From an uncultured Prevotellaceae bacterium (GTDB taxonomy: Bacteria; Bacteroidota; Bacteroidia; Bacteroidales; Muribaculaceae), in the NCBI GenBank assembly GCA_900320245.1, contig ONRP01000001.1, positions 91,681-155,680 on the forward strand: a DNA stretch of 64,000 nucleotides, read 5' to 3'. The position numbers and the translations under genes were made by a program. Every line of letters begins with the position of its first letter. Within the stretch, counting starts at the first letter, position 1. The notes below the pieces were generated by a model that worked only from the letters and a program-made list of their open reading frames with translations, was not told the DNA's origin and did no database searches. Of this stretch, positions 16,917 to 26,426 are shown piece by piece.

Positions 16917-18236
16917 ATGAGAATCGCGGTTGTAGGAACCGGATACGTCGGACTTGTCACGGGCACCTGTTTCAGTGAAATGGGTGTCCATGTGACATGT
17001 GTCGATGTAGACAAGGACAAAATCGACGCCCTGAACCAGGGCATCATCCCCATCTATGAGCCTGGGCTCGAGACGCTCGTGCGCAAAAACAGGAAGTCGG
17101 GGCGCCTGAACTTCACGACGCACCTTGAAGATGTCCTCGACGGCGTGGACATCGTCTTCAGCGCCGTGGGCACGCCTCCCGACGAAGACGGCAGCGCCGA
17201 CCTGCGGTATGTGCTCGAAGTGGCCCGCACCATCGGCCAGCACATGAACCACTACCTCATCGTCGTCACCAAGAGCACCGTCCCTGTTGGCACGGCCCGC
17301 CGGGTGAAAGAGGTCATCAGCGAGCAACTGCGCGCACGAGGGGTGGACATCGAGTTTGACGTGGCCAGCAACCCCGAGTTCCTGAAAGAGGGCAACGCCG
17401 TGAAAGACTTCATGAGTCCTGACCGTGTGGTCGTGGGTGTGGAGAGTGAGCGTGCACGCAAACTCATGTCACGCCTCTATAAGCCCTTCATGATCATGAG
17501 CGACCGCATGATTTTCACCGACATCCCGTCGGCCGAAATGATCAAGTATGCCGCCAACTCGATGCTTGCCACCCGCATCAGTTTCATGAACGATATCGCC
17601 AACCTGTGCGAACTGGTGGGCGCCGACGTGAACATGGTGCGTAAGGGCATCGGCAGCGACACGCGCATCGGCAAGAAATTCCTGTATGCCGGCTGCGGCT
17701 ATGGTGGTTCATGTTTCCCCAAGGACGTGAAAGCCCTCATCAAGACTGCCGCCGACAAGGGATACACCATGCGTGTGCTGCAGGCTGTCGAGGAAGTGAA
17801 TGCCGAGCAGAAACTGGTCCTGTTCCGCAAACTCGTCAAGTATTACGGAAGCGAGGAGGCACTGCAGGGCAAGGTCATCGCCGTGTGGGGCCTGTCGTTC
17901 AAGCCCGAGACCGACGACATGCGCGAGGCGCCGTCGCTGATTCTTATCGACCTGATGCTCAAGGCCGGTGCCACGGTCAAGGTGTATGACCCCGTGGCCA
18001 TGAACGAGTGCCGCCGTCGCCTGGGCGACCGCGTCATCTACTGCTCCGACATGTATGATGCCGCCAACGGTGCCGATGCGCTGATGCTGGTCACCGAGTG
18101 GAAAGAATTCCGCTTACCCAACGTCGAGATGCTGCGCACCGGAATGAAGGGTCACCTGATTCTGGACGGCCGCAACATCCTGGACGGCGACGAACTGCTG
18201 CAAGCCGGATTTGAATACCACTGCATCGGCAAGTGA
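16917..18236 (+). CDS. ugd: UDP-glucose 6-dehydrogenase
   Basis: A 439-residue NAD-dependent enzyme oxidising UDP-glucose to UDP-glucuronate for polysaccharide synthesis. N-terminal Rossmann motif VGTGYVGLVTG (6-16); STVPVGTARR (120-129); NPEFLKEGNAVKDF (152-165); the catalytic Lys210 in AEMIKYAANS; and the catalytic Cys266 in GCGYGGSCFPKD. The C-terminal nucleotide-binding domain begins near residue 310 (VIAVWGLSFKPETDDMREAPS). It is the second gene of the operon with the tyrosine autokinase. Phosphorylation by the kinase is a plausible but unproven control. Confidence 0.95.
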   Translation: MRIAVVGTGYVGLVTGTCFSEMGVHVTCVDVDKDKIDALNQGIIPIYEPGLETLVRKNRKSGRLNFTTHLEDVLDGVDIVFSAVGTPPDEDGSADLRYVLEVARTIGQHMNHYLIVVTKSTVPVGTARRVKEVISEQLRARGVDIEFDVASNPEFLKEGNAVKDFMSPDRVVVGVESERARKLMSRLYKPFMIMSDRMIFTDIPSAEMIKYAANSMLATRISFMNDIANLCELVGADVNMVRKGIGSDTRIGKKFLYAGCGYGGSCFPKDVKALIKTAADKGYTMRVLQAVEEVNAEQKLVLFRKLVKYYGSEEALQGKVIAVWGLSFKPETDDMREAPSLILIDLMLKAGATVKVYDPVAMNECRRRLGDRVIYCSDMYDAANGADALMLVTEWKEFRLPNVEMLRTGMKGHLILDGRNILDGDELLQAGFEYHCIGK

Positions 18237-18270
18237 GGCCTTGCGCCCCCGAGCCGTCATCACAAGATAT

Positions 18271-18310
18271 CACAAGAGAGGCCTCTGGAAATCCAGAGGC
18301 CTCTCTTGTG
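18271..18310. terminator. bidirectional terminator between ugd and endonuclease I gene
   Basis: A perfect 18-bp stem, CACAAGAGAGGCCTCTGG with its complement (18271-18288, 18293-18310), around an AAAT loop, between convergent genes. Confidence 0.85.
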
Positions 18311-18331
18311 ATTAACCCGCAGGTCGATGGT

Positions 18332-20938
18332 CTACTTGACCACCACCTTGCGCGAAGCGGTATCGCCCGAAACCAAGTAGATGCCGGCGGGCAGGTCGAT
18401 AAAGGTTTCGCCTTCGGACATAATCAAGGCACAGCAGGCAGCGTCCATGTCATAGACCTCGAGCATCTCGCCGCTGTGATTGTCGACCATGATGCCGCCC
18501 TGGACGGGAACAGCGTCCCAATAATCGGCAGCCGCTGCATTCTGTTGCACGCCCAACACGGTGGAAATCAAACTGGTGACGTCGTTAATGTCGATGGCAT
18601 TATCTCCGTTGACATTGGCGGCCTGGCTATCGAACGGATCGACTACCTGGCCCAGCACATGGGAAATAAGCGCCGTCACGTCATTGATATCAACCTCGCC
18701 ATCCATATTCACGTCACCGATTTTCACCTGCTTGGGGTTCACGGTGCCCTGAACGTCGGCATAAGCCATCACAGTGCCTGTCGTTGCCGTAACGGTGCCG
18801 TTATATTCGCCTGCAGTACCGGTGTCGGCAAGACGCACATAGAAGACTTCGCCCGTCGGGTCGAGTGTGAGGGTGCGGCTCCAGGTATAACGGTTCAGGC
18901 TGAGTTCAAAGTTGCCTTCAACGCTGAGGGTGATATCGTCACTGTTGTTCTCGGCACTCACGGTTCCCTGCACATAGGGGGAAGCACCATCCTGCTCGGC
19001 CTCGATGGCATCAAGCGATGTGATGGAGATGGTGGGAGCAGCAACCTTGTTGGCCGTCAAGTTGACCGTCACACTGGCCTCACTGCGGCCGATGGTCAGC
19101 GTGCCCGTGGCACTGCCGGCAACCGACGAGGTGTAGGTCACAATAACGCTCGTGCCGTTGTTGGCAGCACTAGCGATGATGGCAGAGGGGGTAACAGAGA
19201 AGCCCGCGCCGCTCACACTGACACTGAGCGTCTGGGTCAAGTCACTGCCCTTGACGTTGATAATCCTGCTCACCGACGTGCCCGTGGCGGGGATGGTACC
19301 CACATCCACTGTCGAGCCGTTGACCGGTGCCGTGATTTGAGGATTGGTAACAGGTGCGCTGTTGCTGGTGATGGCTATGTCGTCGATATTGAGACGCGAG
19401 CCAGCAGTCTGAGCAAACTTGAAGCGAACATTGCCCGTGACATTCAGATTATAGATGTACTGCTGCCAGGTAGAGTTGGGGGAGCATGTAGCAAAGGTTG
19501 TCCAAGTGCTGCCGCCGTTGGTACTGTATTGCAACTGAATGGTCGGATTAGCATCGCTGCCATACTTAGCGGCATAGAAGGTCAACTGGCTAGCACCGTC
19601 GGTCACGTCCTCGGCCATTGCGATATAGGAATTGGTGTTCTTACCGAAACGGCAACCGAGGGCGTCATTCCAGTGGTCATTGGTCTGGCTGAAAAGGCCA
19701 GCGTTGGAGAAATCCCACTTGAATGCCTTGCCCTGCACCGTCTTGTCGTTGTAGTTATCATATCCGCTGCAACCTTCCCAGGTCTCGATAGTCTCGGTAG
19801 CGCCCGAGCCGCCTCCCGAGTTGTAGGTCGCTGTCAACGTCGTGATGTTGCTCACCTCGCTGCTGCTGATGGTCATGCGGCCCGTTGCATTGGTTGCCGT
19901 GCCGTTATAGGTCACGGTGACACTTGTGCCGGCATTGACGGCAGCCGCAGTGAGCGTGCTCGGCGTGACGGAGAATCCTGTGCCGGTAACCGACACCGTA
20001 ACCGATTTAGTCAGATAAACGCCCTTGACGGTGATGCTCTTGCTCACACCGCTGCCCGTATTGGTGCCCACGTTGATGGTCGAACCGTTGGTGGGTGATG
20101 AAATCACAGGCGCGGTGGATGCGCTGCCCGTCCAGGCAGAGCCCGTATTATTGCCCCACAGGTATTCGGCCAACTCGGGATGGTCGATGAACGGGTTGCG
20201 GTTGTTCTGTATCCCATACACCGCATCGTTGCGGTTGGACTCCAACGTGCTCACCGGGTCGTTGCGGTGCCATTCGAGCAACTGGCTGATGGCCCATGGT
20301 GTCAAATGCTTGTAACTGCTGTTGGTGAACACCACACTACCACTTTCGCTGGTCCAAGTGCCGACGCGGTCCATATAGCGCACCACCATATAAAAATAAG
20401 TACGAGCGAAGTCGCCCTTGTACTCGTCGGCTACCTCAAACACCGTTCCCGAGTATCCGCTATGGGTGCAGTTGCCCAGTTTGCCGGTTCCGCATGGTGT
20501 GCCGTTGGCACAGTCACCGAAGGGGTGATTGCCGCGCTGGTTGTTCACCCATCCATCGACAGGATACAGATGGTACAGGTCGGAGTACATGGTGTCCTGT
20601 TCAGCGCCCCACCAACTATTGGGCACCGAGTGCTCACGGTTGTAGCAGTCACCGACACCGCTGTAATTGCCGCACTGGTTGGTTCCATAGGTGTACTGCG
20701 TTGTTGAGTAACGGTCAATAATTATATTTCCGTTGCAATCGGTGGTTTTGAATTTTTCCCACAGGTTTTGATAATAGATCCTGTAGTGACCTCTGATGAT
20801 TTTGTGCAACGAGGACATCAGTTCCTGGTCTGTTTTACCCAATGCCGTGTTGTAGTAGCCATTGGGTATCGCAGCCGTCGCCTGCAGGCCTATCAAGGCC
20901 GCCACAGCGAGCGCAATGACATGAAGAATCTTTTTCAT
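18332..20938 (-). CDS. secreted endonuclease I family nuclease with Ig-like domains, dockerin and T9SS-like tail
   Basis: An 868-residue exported protein. Signal peptide 1-23; endonuclease I domain about 25-260 with the beta-beta-alpha metal motif REHSVPNSWWG (101-111, His103) and SDLYHLYPVDG, which supply Mg-binding and catalytic residues. Then come an Ig-like repeat (KSITVKGVYLTKSVTV...VTVTYNG), a jelly-roll-like region (NSYIAMAEDV...NVRFKFAQTAGSRLNIDDI) and a second Ig-like repeat. A duplicated dockerin (GDVNMDGEVDINDVT, NVNGDNAIDINDVT) precedes a final 65 residues ending PAGIYLVSGDTASRKVVVK, which look like a type A T9SS sorting domain. Role: extracellular degradation of DNA, perhaps for nutrient gain. 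The Ig-like repeats resemble those of the C10 protease in this window. It is monocistronic. Confidence 0.9.
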   Translation of the reverse strand: MKKILHVIALAVAALIGLQATAAIPNGYYNTALGKTDQELMSSLHKIIRGHYRIYYQNLWEKFKTTDCNGNIIIDRYSTTQYTYGTNQCGNYSGVGDCYNREHSVPNSWWGAEQDTMYSDLYHLYPVDGWVNNQRGNHPFGDCANGTPCGTGKLGNCTHSGYSGTVFEVADEYKGDFARTYFYMVVRYMDRVGTWTSESGSVVFTNSSYKHLTPWAISQLLEWHRNDPVSTLESNRNDAVYGIQNNRNPFIDHPELAEYLWGNNTGSAWTGSASTAPVISSPTNGSTINVGTNTGSGVSKSITVKGVYLTKSVTVSVTGTGFSVTPSTLTAAAVNAGTSVTVTYNGTATNATGRMTISSSEVSNITTLTATYNSGGGSGATETIETWEGCSGYDNYNDKTVQGKAFKWDFSNAGLFSQTNDHWNDALGCRFGKNTNSYIAMAEDVTDGASQLTFYAAKYGSDANPTIQLQYSTNGGSTWTTFATCSPNSTWQQYIYNLNVTGNVRFKFAQTAGSRLNIDDIAITSNSAPVTNPQITAPVNGSTVDVGTIPATGTSVSRIINVKGSDLTQTLSVSVSGAGFSVTPSAIIASAANNGTSVIVTYTSSVAGSATGTLTIGRSEASVTVNLTANKVAAPTISITSLDAIEAEQDGASPYVQGTVSAENNSDDITLSVEGNFELSLNRYTWSRTLTLDPTGEVFYVRLADTGTAGEYNGTVTATTGTVMAYADVQGTVNPKQVKIGDVNMDGEVDINDVTALISHVLGQVVDPFDSQAANVNGDNAIDINDVTSLISTVLGVQQNAAAADYWDAVPVQGGIMVDNHSGEMLEVYDMDAACCALIMSEGETFIDLPAGIYLVSGDTASRKVVVK

Positions 20939-21192
20939 CTTGTTTTAAAGTGTTATGGTTTAATTGATTGGTTAACGGATTTAATCAGATTGCAAATTTA
21001 CAAAAAAAGCACATAAGAGCGAATAGAGATTGAAAGTTTTCAACAAAAAGGCACAAAGGTAGTACAAAGGCGGTGTGTCATAAATCCGACTCAGCAACTT
21101 AACCGTGCTTTGGGCGGTTATAGTTCAATCAGTTGAATTAATGTATTGACGAATTTTTTGTGCTTAATGCAGATTATTTCAAAAAAACTGAT
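20939..21192. other. intergenic region left of the dockerin/GLUG gene
   Basis: No gene is seen. On the minus strand TAAATTTG (21000-20993) is a plausible -7 box for the nuclease gene, with TTC rather than TTG at the -33 position. Confidence 0.4.
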
Positions 21193-21204
21193 TATCTTTG
21201 CAAT

Positions 21205-21370
21205 AGATATGAATTTGACAGATATCATATTTTTCAAAAACAATAATGGGTTGACTAATCCATTGAGATTCAGCGAATTATTACCCCCCCAGATTCAGTA
21301 GGGTACTTTTTCGGCTTTTTATCTCTACACGGCACAAGCCAGCGCAAGTTGGTTTGTGCCTCTTTGTTTT
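21205..21370 (+). ncRNA. candidate small RNA or structured leader with terminator
   Basis: TATCTTTG at 21193-21200 is a good -7 box. About 125 nt after the expected start lies a hairpin GGCACAAGCCA (21331-21341) with TGGTTTGTGCC (21350-21360), 11 pairs including one G-U, followed by TCTTTGTTTTG. This forms a promoter-to-terminator unit ending about 40 nt before the ATG at 21407. It could be an independent small RNA or an attenuating leader of that gene. No Rfam family is recognised by eye and no clean TTG is present at -33. Confidence 0.35.
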
Positions 21371-21406
21371 GTAATTCCTTACATTAATCCAATAATCAAT
21401 TAAACT

Positions 21407-22474
21407 ATGAAAAGATTATTATTACTTTTGGCTCTTTTCCTCAGCCTTTCGGCATGGGCAATCGAGCAAGACAATGACGGCTACTACCTCATAGGTTCAG
21501 CCGCTGACTGGGATGAATTTGCTGCTATTGTTCTCAATACTAACGCTTCAGCAAACGCTATAATGATAGCAGATGTTGATCTAGGTGACGACCAAACAAG
21601 AATTGGGGACACTAGAGGTAATGAACTTGGCGTAAAATATAGTGGGACTTTTGATGGCCAAGGTCACACTCTTACAATAGCATATAACATTACTGGTAAT
21701 AATATGTGCGCACCATTTACAAAAGTTAATGGTGCAACAATTAAAAATCTGCATGTCAATGGTACATTGGTAACAATGTTCTGCCATTGTGCTGGAGTTA
21801 TTGCAGATGCTTATGGAACTACTACAATTGAAAACATTTGGGTTTCAGCCGACATAACATCAAAGAACACTTCATATGACGAGTGTGCTGCTTTTGTTGG
21901 ATGTAAAAAGAATGGCACGCTAATAATAAAGGATTGCCTATTCAGCGGATCAATTATTACGATAAATAATTCAATTTGGAATGGAGCGTTTCTCGGTTTC
22001 ATCGATGGTGAAAACTATACAACAGCAACCATCACTAATTGCTTGTCAACAGGAACATTCAACTATAGTACAGATCCGTCCAATATACCAAACAGGGGCA
22101 CCATTATCAATAGTTACATAAAAAAGTTCCCAACCAGTATTCCCGAAGAAATGCAATGCACTGTTGAGCAGTTGGCTGACGGTACGATTGCCACGGCACT
22201 ACAGGCAGGACGAGAGGAGGAAGTATGGGTACAAGATACCGAGAACGGCACGCCGATGTTAAAAATCTTCATGCATACCTCATCCATGCTTGGCGATGTC
22301 AACAATGACCACTCAGTCGATATCAATGATGTCACAGACATGATTGACTATGTGTTGGGCAAGCCCGTAACACCGTTCAACGAAATAAATGCAAATGTGT
22401 GTGATGATGCTACTATCGACATCAACGATGTAACTACTCTCATCAATTTTGTGTTAACTGGCACTTGGGAGTAA
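21407..22474 (+). CDS. secreted GLUG-like beta-helix protein with dockerin tail
   Basis: A 355-residue exported protein with signal peptide MKRLLLLLALFLSLSAWA. The region to about 230 has repeated strand patterns typical of right-handed beta-helix/GLUG proteins: YSGTFDGQGHTLTIAYN, TIKNLHVNGTLV, AGVIADAYGTTTIENIWVS, TITNCLSTGTF. The C-terminus has two dockerin repeats (GDVNNDHSVDINDVTDMIDYVLG and NVCDDATIDINDVTTLINFVL) and stops five residues later. The gene is clearly more AT-rich than its neighbours, suggesting recent gain or rapid diversification. Function is not known; a surface or adhesin role is inferred from the fold pattern. Confidence 0.75.
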   Translation: MKRLLLLLALFLSLSAWAIEQDNDGYYLIGSAADWDEFAAIVLNTNASANAIMIADVDLGDDQTRIGDTRGNELGVKYSGTFDGQGHTLTIAYNITGNNMCAPFTKVNGATIKNLHVNGTLVTMFCHCAGVIADAYGTTTIENIWVSADITSKNTSYDECAAFVGCKKNGTLIIKDCLFSGSIITINNSIWNGAFLGFIDGENYTTATITNCLSTGTFNYSTDPSNIPNRGTIINSYIKKFPTSIPEEMQCTVEQLADGTIATALQAGREEEVWVQDTENGTPMLKIFMHTSSMLGDVNNDHSVDINDVTDMIDYVLGKPVTPFNEINANVCDDATIDINDVTTLINFVLTGTWE

Positions 22475-22500
22475 GCATATCATTCCAGAGAGATATTATA

Positions 22501-22538
22501 GAAATATGCGTCAGCCCATGCGGCTTGGCGCATATTTC
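22501..22538 (+). terminator. terminator after the GLUG-like gene
   Basis: Stem GAAATATGCG (22501-22510) with CGCATATTTC (22529-22538); inner AGCC/GGCT pairs around a CATGC loop. Confidence 0.6.
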
Positions 22539-22711
22539 ACATTATTGGTTTCCGTTAAAATCCCCATACGGGGCGATAAGGCTCCGCAGGTTTCACACAC
22601 GGCTAAACCCTAATCGTCCCTATGGGACTTCGACATAATCAAAATAAATTTTCGTTGCGCTCGACAAAGAGAATAAACCCTCATTGTTCTCGCTTTATCG
22701 GAATTTTGTAT

Positions 22712-22719
22712 TACTTTTG
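22712..22719 (+). promoter_or_regulatory. -7 box of the GH13 gene
   Basis: TACTTTTG, 35 nt before the ATG. A TTG lies 25 nt upstream, longer than the usual 19-21. Confidence 0.4.
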
Positions 22720-22754
22720 CAAAATCATTATAAACATTTGACCTCTTTGTTTCT

Positions 22755-25700
22755 ATGAAAAAGAATCATACCATCTTCAAGTTAAGTGTGCTGCTGTTGC
22801 TGGTTGTCGCGGCTGGGCAGCAGGCATGGGGCGCGTTTGTGGGACCACGCAACGACTTCCGCGACGAGAGTATCTACTTTGTCATCACCACGCGCTTCTA
22901 TGACGGTGACCCGGGCAACAATGCGCAATGCTGGGACGGAGCCAACGCCAACCATGGCGACCCGTGCTGGCGCGGCGACTTCAAGGGCCTGATCGACAAG
23001 TTGGACTACATCAAGGCTCTGGGCTTCACGGCCGTGTGGGTCACCCCCATTGTCGAGAATGCGTCAGGCCTGGACTACCACGGCTATCATGCACGTGACT
23101 TCTCGCGTGTCGACCACCGCTACGAGAGCGGCGACACGACATTCCAGACGCTCATCGACGAGGCACATGCCCGCGGCATGAAAATCATGCTCGACATAGT
23201 CCTGAACCACACGGGCAACTTCGGTGAGGAACACCTATGCAAACTGTTCACGCGCGACTGGAATGCCAACCAGTTCAAAATCAACGAGTGCATGCTCCCC
23301 TACACCACCGACTCGGTGGGCGGCGTGTTGCCCACCAACTACAACAGCCTGCCTGCAGGCCAGCAGTATGACGCACGGCTCAAGCAGATGAAGAACACTG
23401 ACAACCAGAACCACGACAGCCACAACCGCTGGCACCACTTCGGTCAGTTCAACTGGGACGACAACACGCGCTGGTGGGCCCAGATTGCGGGTGACTGCGT
23501 TGACCTGAACACCGAGAACCCCGCCGTTGCGCAGTACCTGATTGACTGCTACGGCACGTTCATCAAGATGGGCGTTGACGGTTTCCGCATCGACACCGGC
23601 GGCCACATCGCCCGCCTGACGTTCAACAAGGTCTACATCCCCGCGTTTCAGGCCTTGGGCGAGCAGTACCGCAGCAAACGACTGAACGGAGCCGACTTCT
23701 TCATGTGCACCGAGGTGTGCGCCCGCTACCAGGGCAGCGTCACCTACCGCAACCAGCCCGCGCTGTCGCCCTATTTCTACACCTGGGCCGAGAACAAGGA
23801 CTACAGTTGGAACTACGATGCCGGTTACTGGGATGGCGTTGCCGTGTATGAGAGCACCGACCTGAACACCCTGGCCAACATCAGTTCCTGCCAACAGATG
23901 TATGCCGACAACAACACTGAGACCAGCAGCGCCATGCCCACGTCGAACAATGCCGTGCTCAACGGCAACGACTACCACGCGCCCGATGTGAGCCGCGCTT
24001 CGGGGCTCAATGTGATTGATTTCCCCGTCCACTATTCGTTCCACAACATCGCCAGCGTGTGGAACCTGGCCATTGACGGCGACAAGTACTACAACGACGC
24101 GACCTATAATGTGGTCTACGTCGACAGCCACGACTACAGCCCCGGTCCCAACGACAACATCCGCTTTAACGAGGGCACTGCCCAGTGGGCCGAAAACCTG
24201 TCGCTGATGTTCACCTTCCGCGGCATCCCGTGCCTGTACTACGGTAGCGAAGTGGAATTCAAGGCCGGCAAGACCATCGATCCAGGCGGCAATGGACCGC
24301 TCAAGGACAGCGGACGAGCCTATTATGGCGGATACATCAAGGGTAACTTGACGGTCAATGACTTCGGTATTGCCAGCGGTGCCGACGGCAACATGGCCGC
24401 CACGCTCTCCAAACCGCTCGTCAAGCACCTGCAACGCCTGAACCGCATCCGTCAAGCGGTGCCCGCCCTGCGCAAGGGCCAGTACAGCACCACAGGCTGC
24501 TCCTCGAACGGCGGCTATGCCTTCAAGCGCCGTTACACCGACAGCACGACCGACAGTTACGCGCTGGTGACCATCAACGGCCCCGCCACATTCTCCGGTG
24601 TGCTCAACGGCACGTATACCGACTGCATCACGGGCGATGTGAAGACCGTCACCAACGGCACGCTCACCACCACCGCGTGCAGCGGCAAGGGCAACATGCG
24701 CATCTATGTGCTCTCGACCAACCTCACGGCTGCCCCAGGCAAAATCGGCGAGGACGGCCCCTTCCTGTACACCAGCAGCGCCAACGCCGGCACGGTGTTG
24801 AGTTATGACGGCACCCAGGAGGAATTGTCAGAAAACGACGGTGAGGGCAACGGCACCTCGCCCGTTGTTCCCGTCGACGTGTACGAGCCCAGTTGCGAGG
24901 AAGATGACCTGAGCGTGTTCCTCGAGACCGGAACGGGCGTCGGGAATGTGACGACATGGATCTGGAACAGCAGCAGCAACTTCACGGGCGGCAGTTGGCC
25001 AGGCCAGGCGATGACGCTGATGGGCACCAACAACGACGGCAGCCGCAAAATCTGGAAATGGGCCTATAACGGAACGGCCAGCAGCGAGCCCACAGGCGTC
25101 ATCTTTGTCACCGACGGGCAGCAGACCAGCGACCTAACCTATCGCAACCACGGCTATTACATCGACGGCAACTGGGACCACGAGGTGACCAACTACACCT
25201 CTCCCGCCCCTACCCTGACCATCGACAAGCCGTCGGGACACTACGAGGGCAGCGTGGCCGTCACCGTAACCGCCAGCGAGAGCAATGCTGTCATCGTCTA
25301 CACTACCGACGGCAGCACCCCCACCGCCAGCAGCCACCAAGCCATCGGCCAGAAGACGCTCACCTTCACCGACAACACGGTGCTGACGGCAGGAGTCCTG
25401 TACGAGGGCAAAGTGCGCAATATCGTGCAGCGTGAGTACATTTTCCACGGCTTTGTCCCCTACACCGCCACCGTCTATATCAAAGACCCGACTGCCGCTC
25501 CCAACAACTGGAACAACGTCTACGTCTATGCTTGGGACAACACCGGCGCCATCAGCGACAGTTGGCCCGGCGTGAAGGTTACCGCGACCAAGACGGTAAT
25601 GGGCGACAGGTTCTACTACCGCACATTTGAGGTGGGCAGCGAGGACTATGTCTTCAATGTCGTGCTCAACCAGGGCGACAATCAGCACCAGAGCGTTGAT

Positions 25701-25970
25701 GTGACAGGCATCAACCGTGACATCTATCTTGAAGTCACCTCAACGACCAACAAGTACACTGTGGCCGACATTACCAGCCAGTACACCTTCCTCAAGGGCG
25801 ATGTGAACGGTGACGGCGAGGTCACCATCAACGATGTCACCGCCCTCATCAGTATCCTACTGGGCTACCCTGCCGACGCGGCCTCGATATATCGCGCCGA
25901 AGTCGACGGAGACGGTGAAATCTCCATCGGTGATGCAACCGCATTAATCAGCATTCTGTTAGGAAAATAG
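22755..25970 (+). CDS. secreted GH13 alpha-amylase family enzyme with CBMs and dockerin tail
   Basis: A 1071-residue exported enzyme. Signal peptide 1-26; GH13 barrel about 38-500. FTAVWVTPIVEN, the conserved region I equivalent DIVLNHTG, the nucleophile Asp280 in GVDGFRIDTGGH, the acid/base Glu320 in FFMCTEVC and the third acid Asp460 in VDSHDY are all present. An all-beta domain C follows to about 660. Next is a starch-binding-like module (CBM26 type) around SNFTGGSWPGQAMTL, a chitobiase-like/FN3 domain around VIVYTTDGSTPTAS, a second CBM26-like module around YVYAWDNTGAISDSWPG and a dockerin pair (GDVNGDGEVTINDVT, EVDGDGEISIGDAT) at the very end. It probably degrades starch or glycogen outside the cell. 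No SusC/SusD pair is adjacent, so this is not a classical Sus-type locus. Confidence 0.92.
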   Translation: MKKNHTIFKLSVLLLLVVAAGQQAWGAFVGPRNDFRDESIYFVITTRFYDGDPGNNAQCWDGANANHGDPCWRGDFKGLIDKLDYIKALGFTAVWVTPIVENASGLDYHGYHARDFSRVDHRYESGDTTFQTLIDEAHARGMKIMLDIVLNHTGNFGEEHLCKLFTRDWNANQFKINECMLPYTTDSVGGVLPTNYNSLPAGQQYDARLKQMKNTDNQNHDSHNRWHHFGQFNWDDNTRWWAQIAGDCVDLNTENPAVAQYLIDCYGTFIKMGVDGFRIDTGGHIARLTFNKVYIPAFQALGEQYRSKRLNGADFFMCTEVCARYQGSVTYRNQPALSPYFYTWAENKDYSWNYDAGYWDGVAVYESTDLNTLANISSCQQMYADNNTETSSAMPTSNNAVLNGNDYHAPDVSRASGLNVIDFPVHYSFHNIASVWNLAIDGDKYYNDATYNVVYVDSHDYSPGPNDNIRFNEGTAQWAENLSLMFTFRGIPCLYYGSEVEFKAGKTIDPGGNGPLKDSGRAYYGGYIKGNLTVNDFGIASGADGNMAATLSKPLVKHLQRLNRIRQAVPALRKGQYSTTGCSSNGGYAFKRRYTDSTTDSYALVTINGPATFSGVLNGTYTDCITGDVKTVTNGTLTTTACSGKGNMRIYVLSTNLTAAPGKIGEDGPFLYTSSANAGTVLSYDGTQEELSENDGEGNGTSPVVPVDVYEPSCEEDDLSVFLETGTGVGNVTTWIWNSSSNFTGGSWPGQAMTLMGTNNDGSRKIWKWAYNGTASSEPTGVIFVTDGQQTSDLTYRNHGYYIDGNWDHEVTNYTSPAPTLTIDKPSGHYEGSVAVTVTASESNAVIVYTTDGSTPTASSHQAIGQKTLTFTDNTVLTAGVLYEGKVRNIVQREYIFHGFVPYTATVYIKDPTAAPNNWNNVYVYAWDNTGAISDSWPGVKVTATKTVMGDRFYYRTFEVGSEDYVFNVVLNQGDNQHQSVDVTGINRDIYLEVTSTTNKYTVADITSQYTFLKGDVNGDGEVTINDVTALISILLGYPADAASIYRAEVDGDGEISIGDATALISILLGK

Positions 25971-25980
25971 GCTAATGACA

Positions 25981-26048
25981 CCACTTGGGAGGGTAATCTG
26001 GTGGCAAAATGCCAGATAAAATCACAGTCAAGCCCTCCCAATTAGTGG
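25981..26048 (+). terminator. two-tier hairpin after the GH13 gene
   Basis: Outer stem CCACTTGGGAGGG (25981-25993) with CCCTCCCAATTAGTGG (26033-26048, small bulge); inner stem TCTGG (25997-26001) with CCAGA (26012-26016). It starts 10 nt after the stop codon. A T tract is weak. Confidence 0.55.
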
Positions 26049-26120
26049 TTCAAATAACAAAATGCTGCATTATTAACCTTATTTAACATTATTTTTAGGG
26101 CCCGACAAAAGAATTGGCAG

Positions 26121-26219
26121 TAATTTTGCACCCGCAAACAATAGGTAATAATTTTTTTCATAAGGTAAAGATTTAGAGATTGAAACGGCTCGCCGGGAGG
26201 CGAGTCATTTTAATTTTTA
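26121..26219 (+). ncRNA. candidate small RNA of about 85 nt
   Basis: A -7 box TAATTTTG (26121-26128) is followed, about 85 nt after the expected start, by an intrinsic terminator: GGCTCGCC (26187-26194), GGGA loop, GGCGAGTC (26199-26206) with one G-U pair, then ATTTTAATTTTT. No open reading frame fits between them. The next gene, 200 nt further on, has its own full promoter, so this looks like a free-standing transcript. The -33 element is not clear. Confidence 0.45.
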
Positions 26220-26361
26220 TCCCTATAGGGTCTATTCCGCCCTTTCCATTAGCCATTTCCTCATATTACATTACACTCGACAGGCCCGCCCCACAGCGAC
26301 CGACTAAAGCCGTTGTTGCCATCAGGTAACGACGCAAGAAACAGGTTTTTTGGGGCCTGAT

Positions 26362-26392
26362 TTGGCCGTAAGCGAAAAAAGGTGTAATTTCG
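26362..26392 (+). promoter_or_regulatory. promoter of the DUF4369 lipoprotein gene
   Basis: TTG (26362-26364), 20 nt, TAATTTCG (26385-26392); the -7 box departs from TAnnTTTG at one position. Confidence 0.5.
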
Positions 26393-26426
26393 CACGATTT
26401 TTTTAACGACAAAAATTCACGACAAA

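Noticed and set aside
22755-25970. Polysaccharide utilisation locus around the GH13 gene
   Set aside because: No SusC/SusD-like pair, sensor or other glycoside hydrolase is adjacent, so the enzyme is treated as a single secreted amylase.
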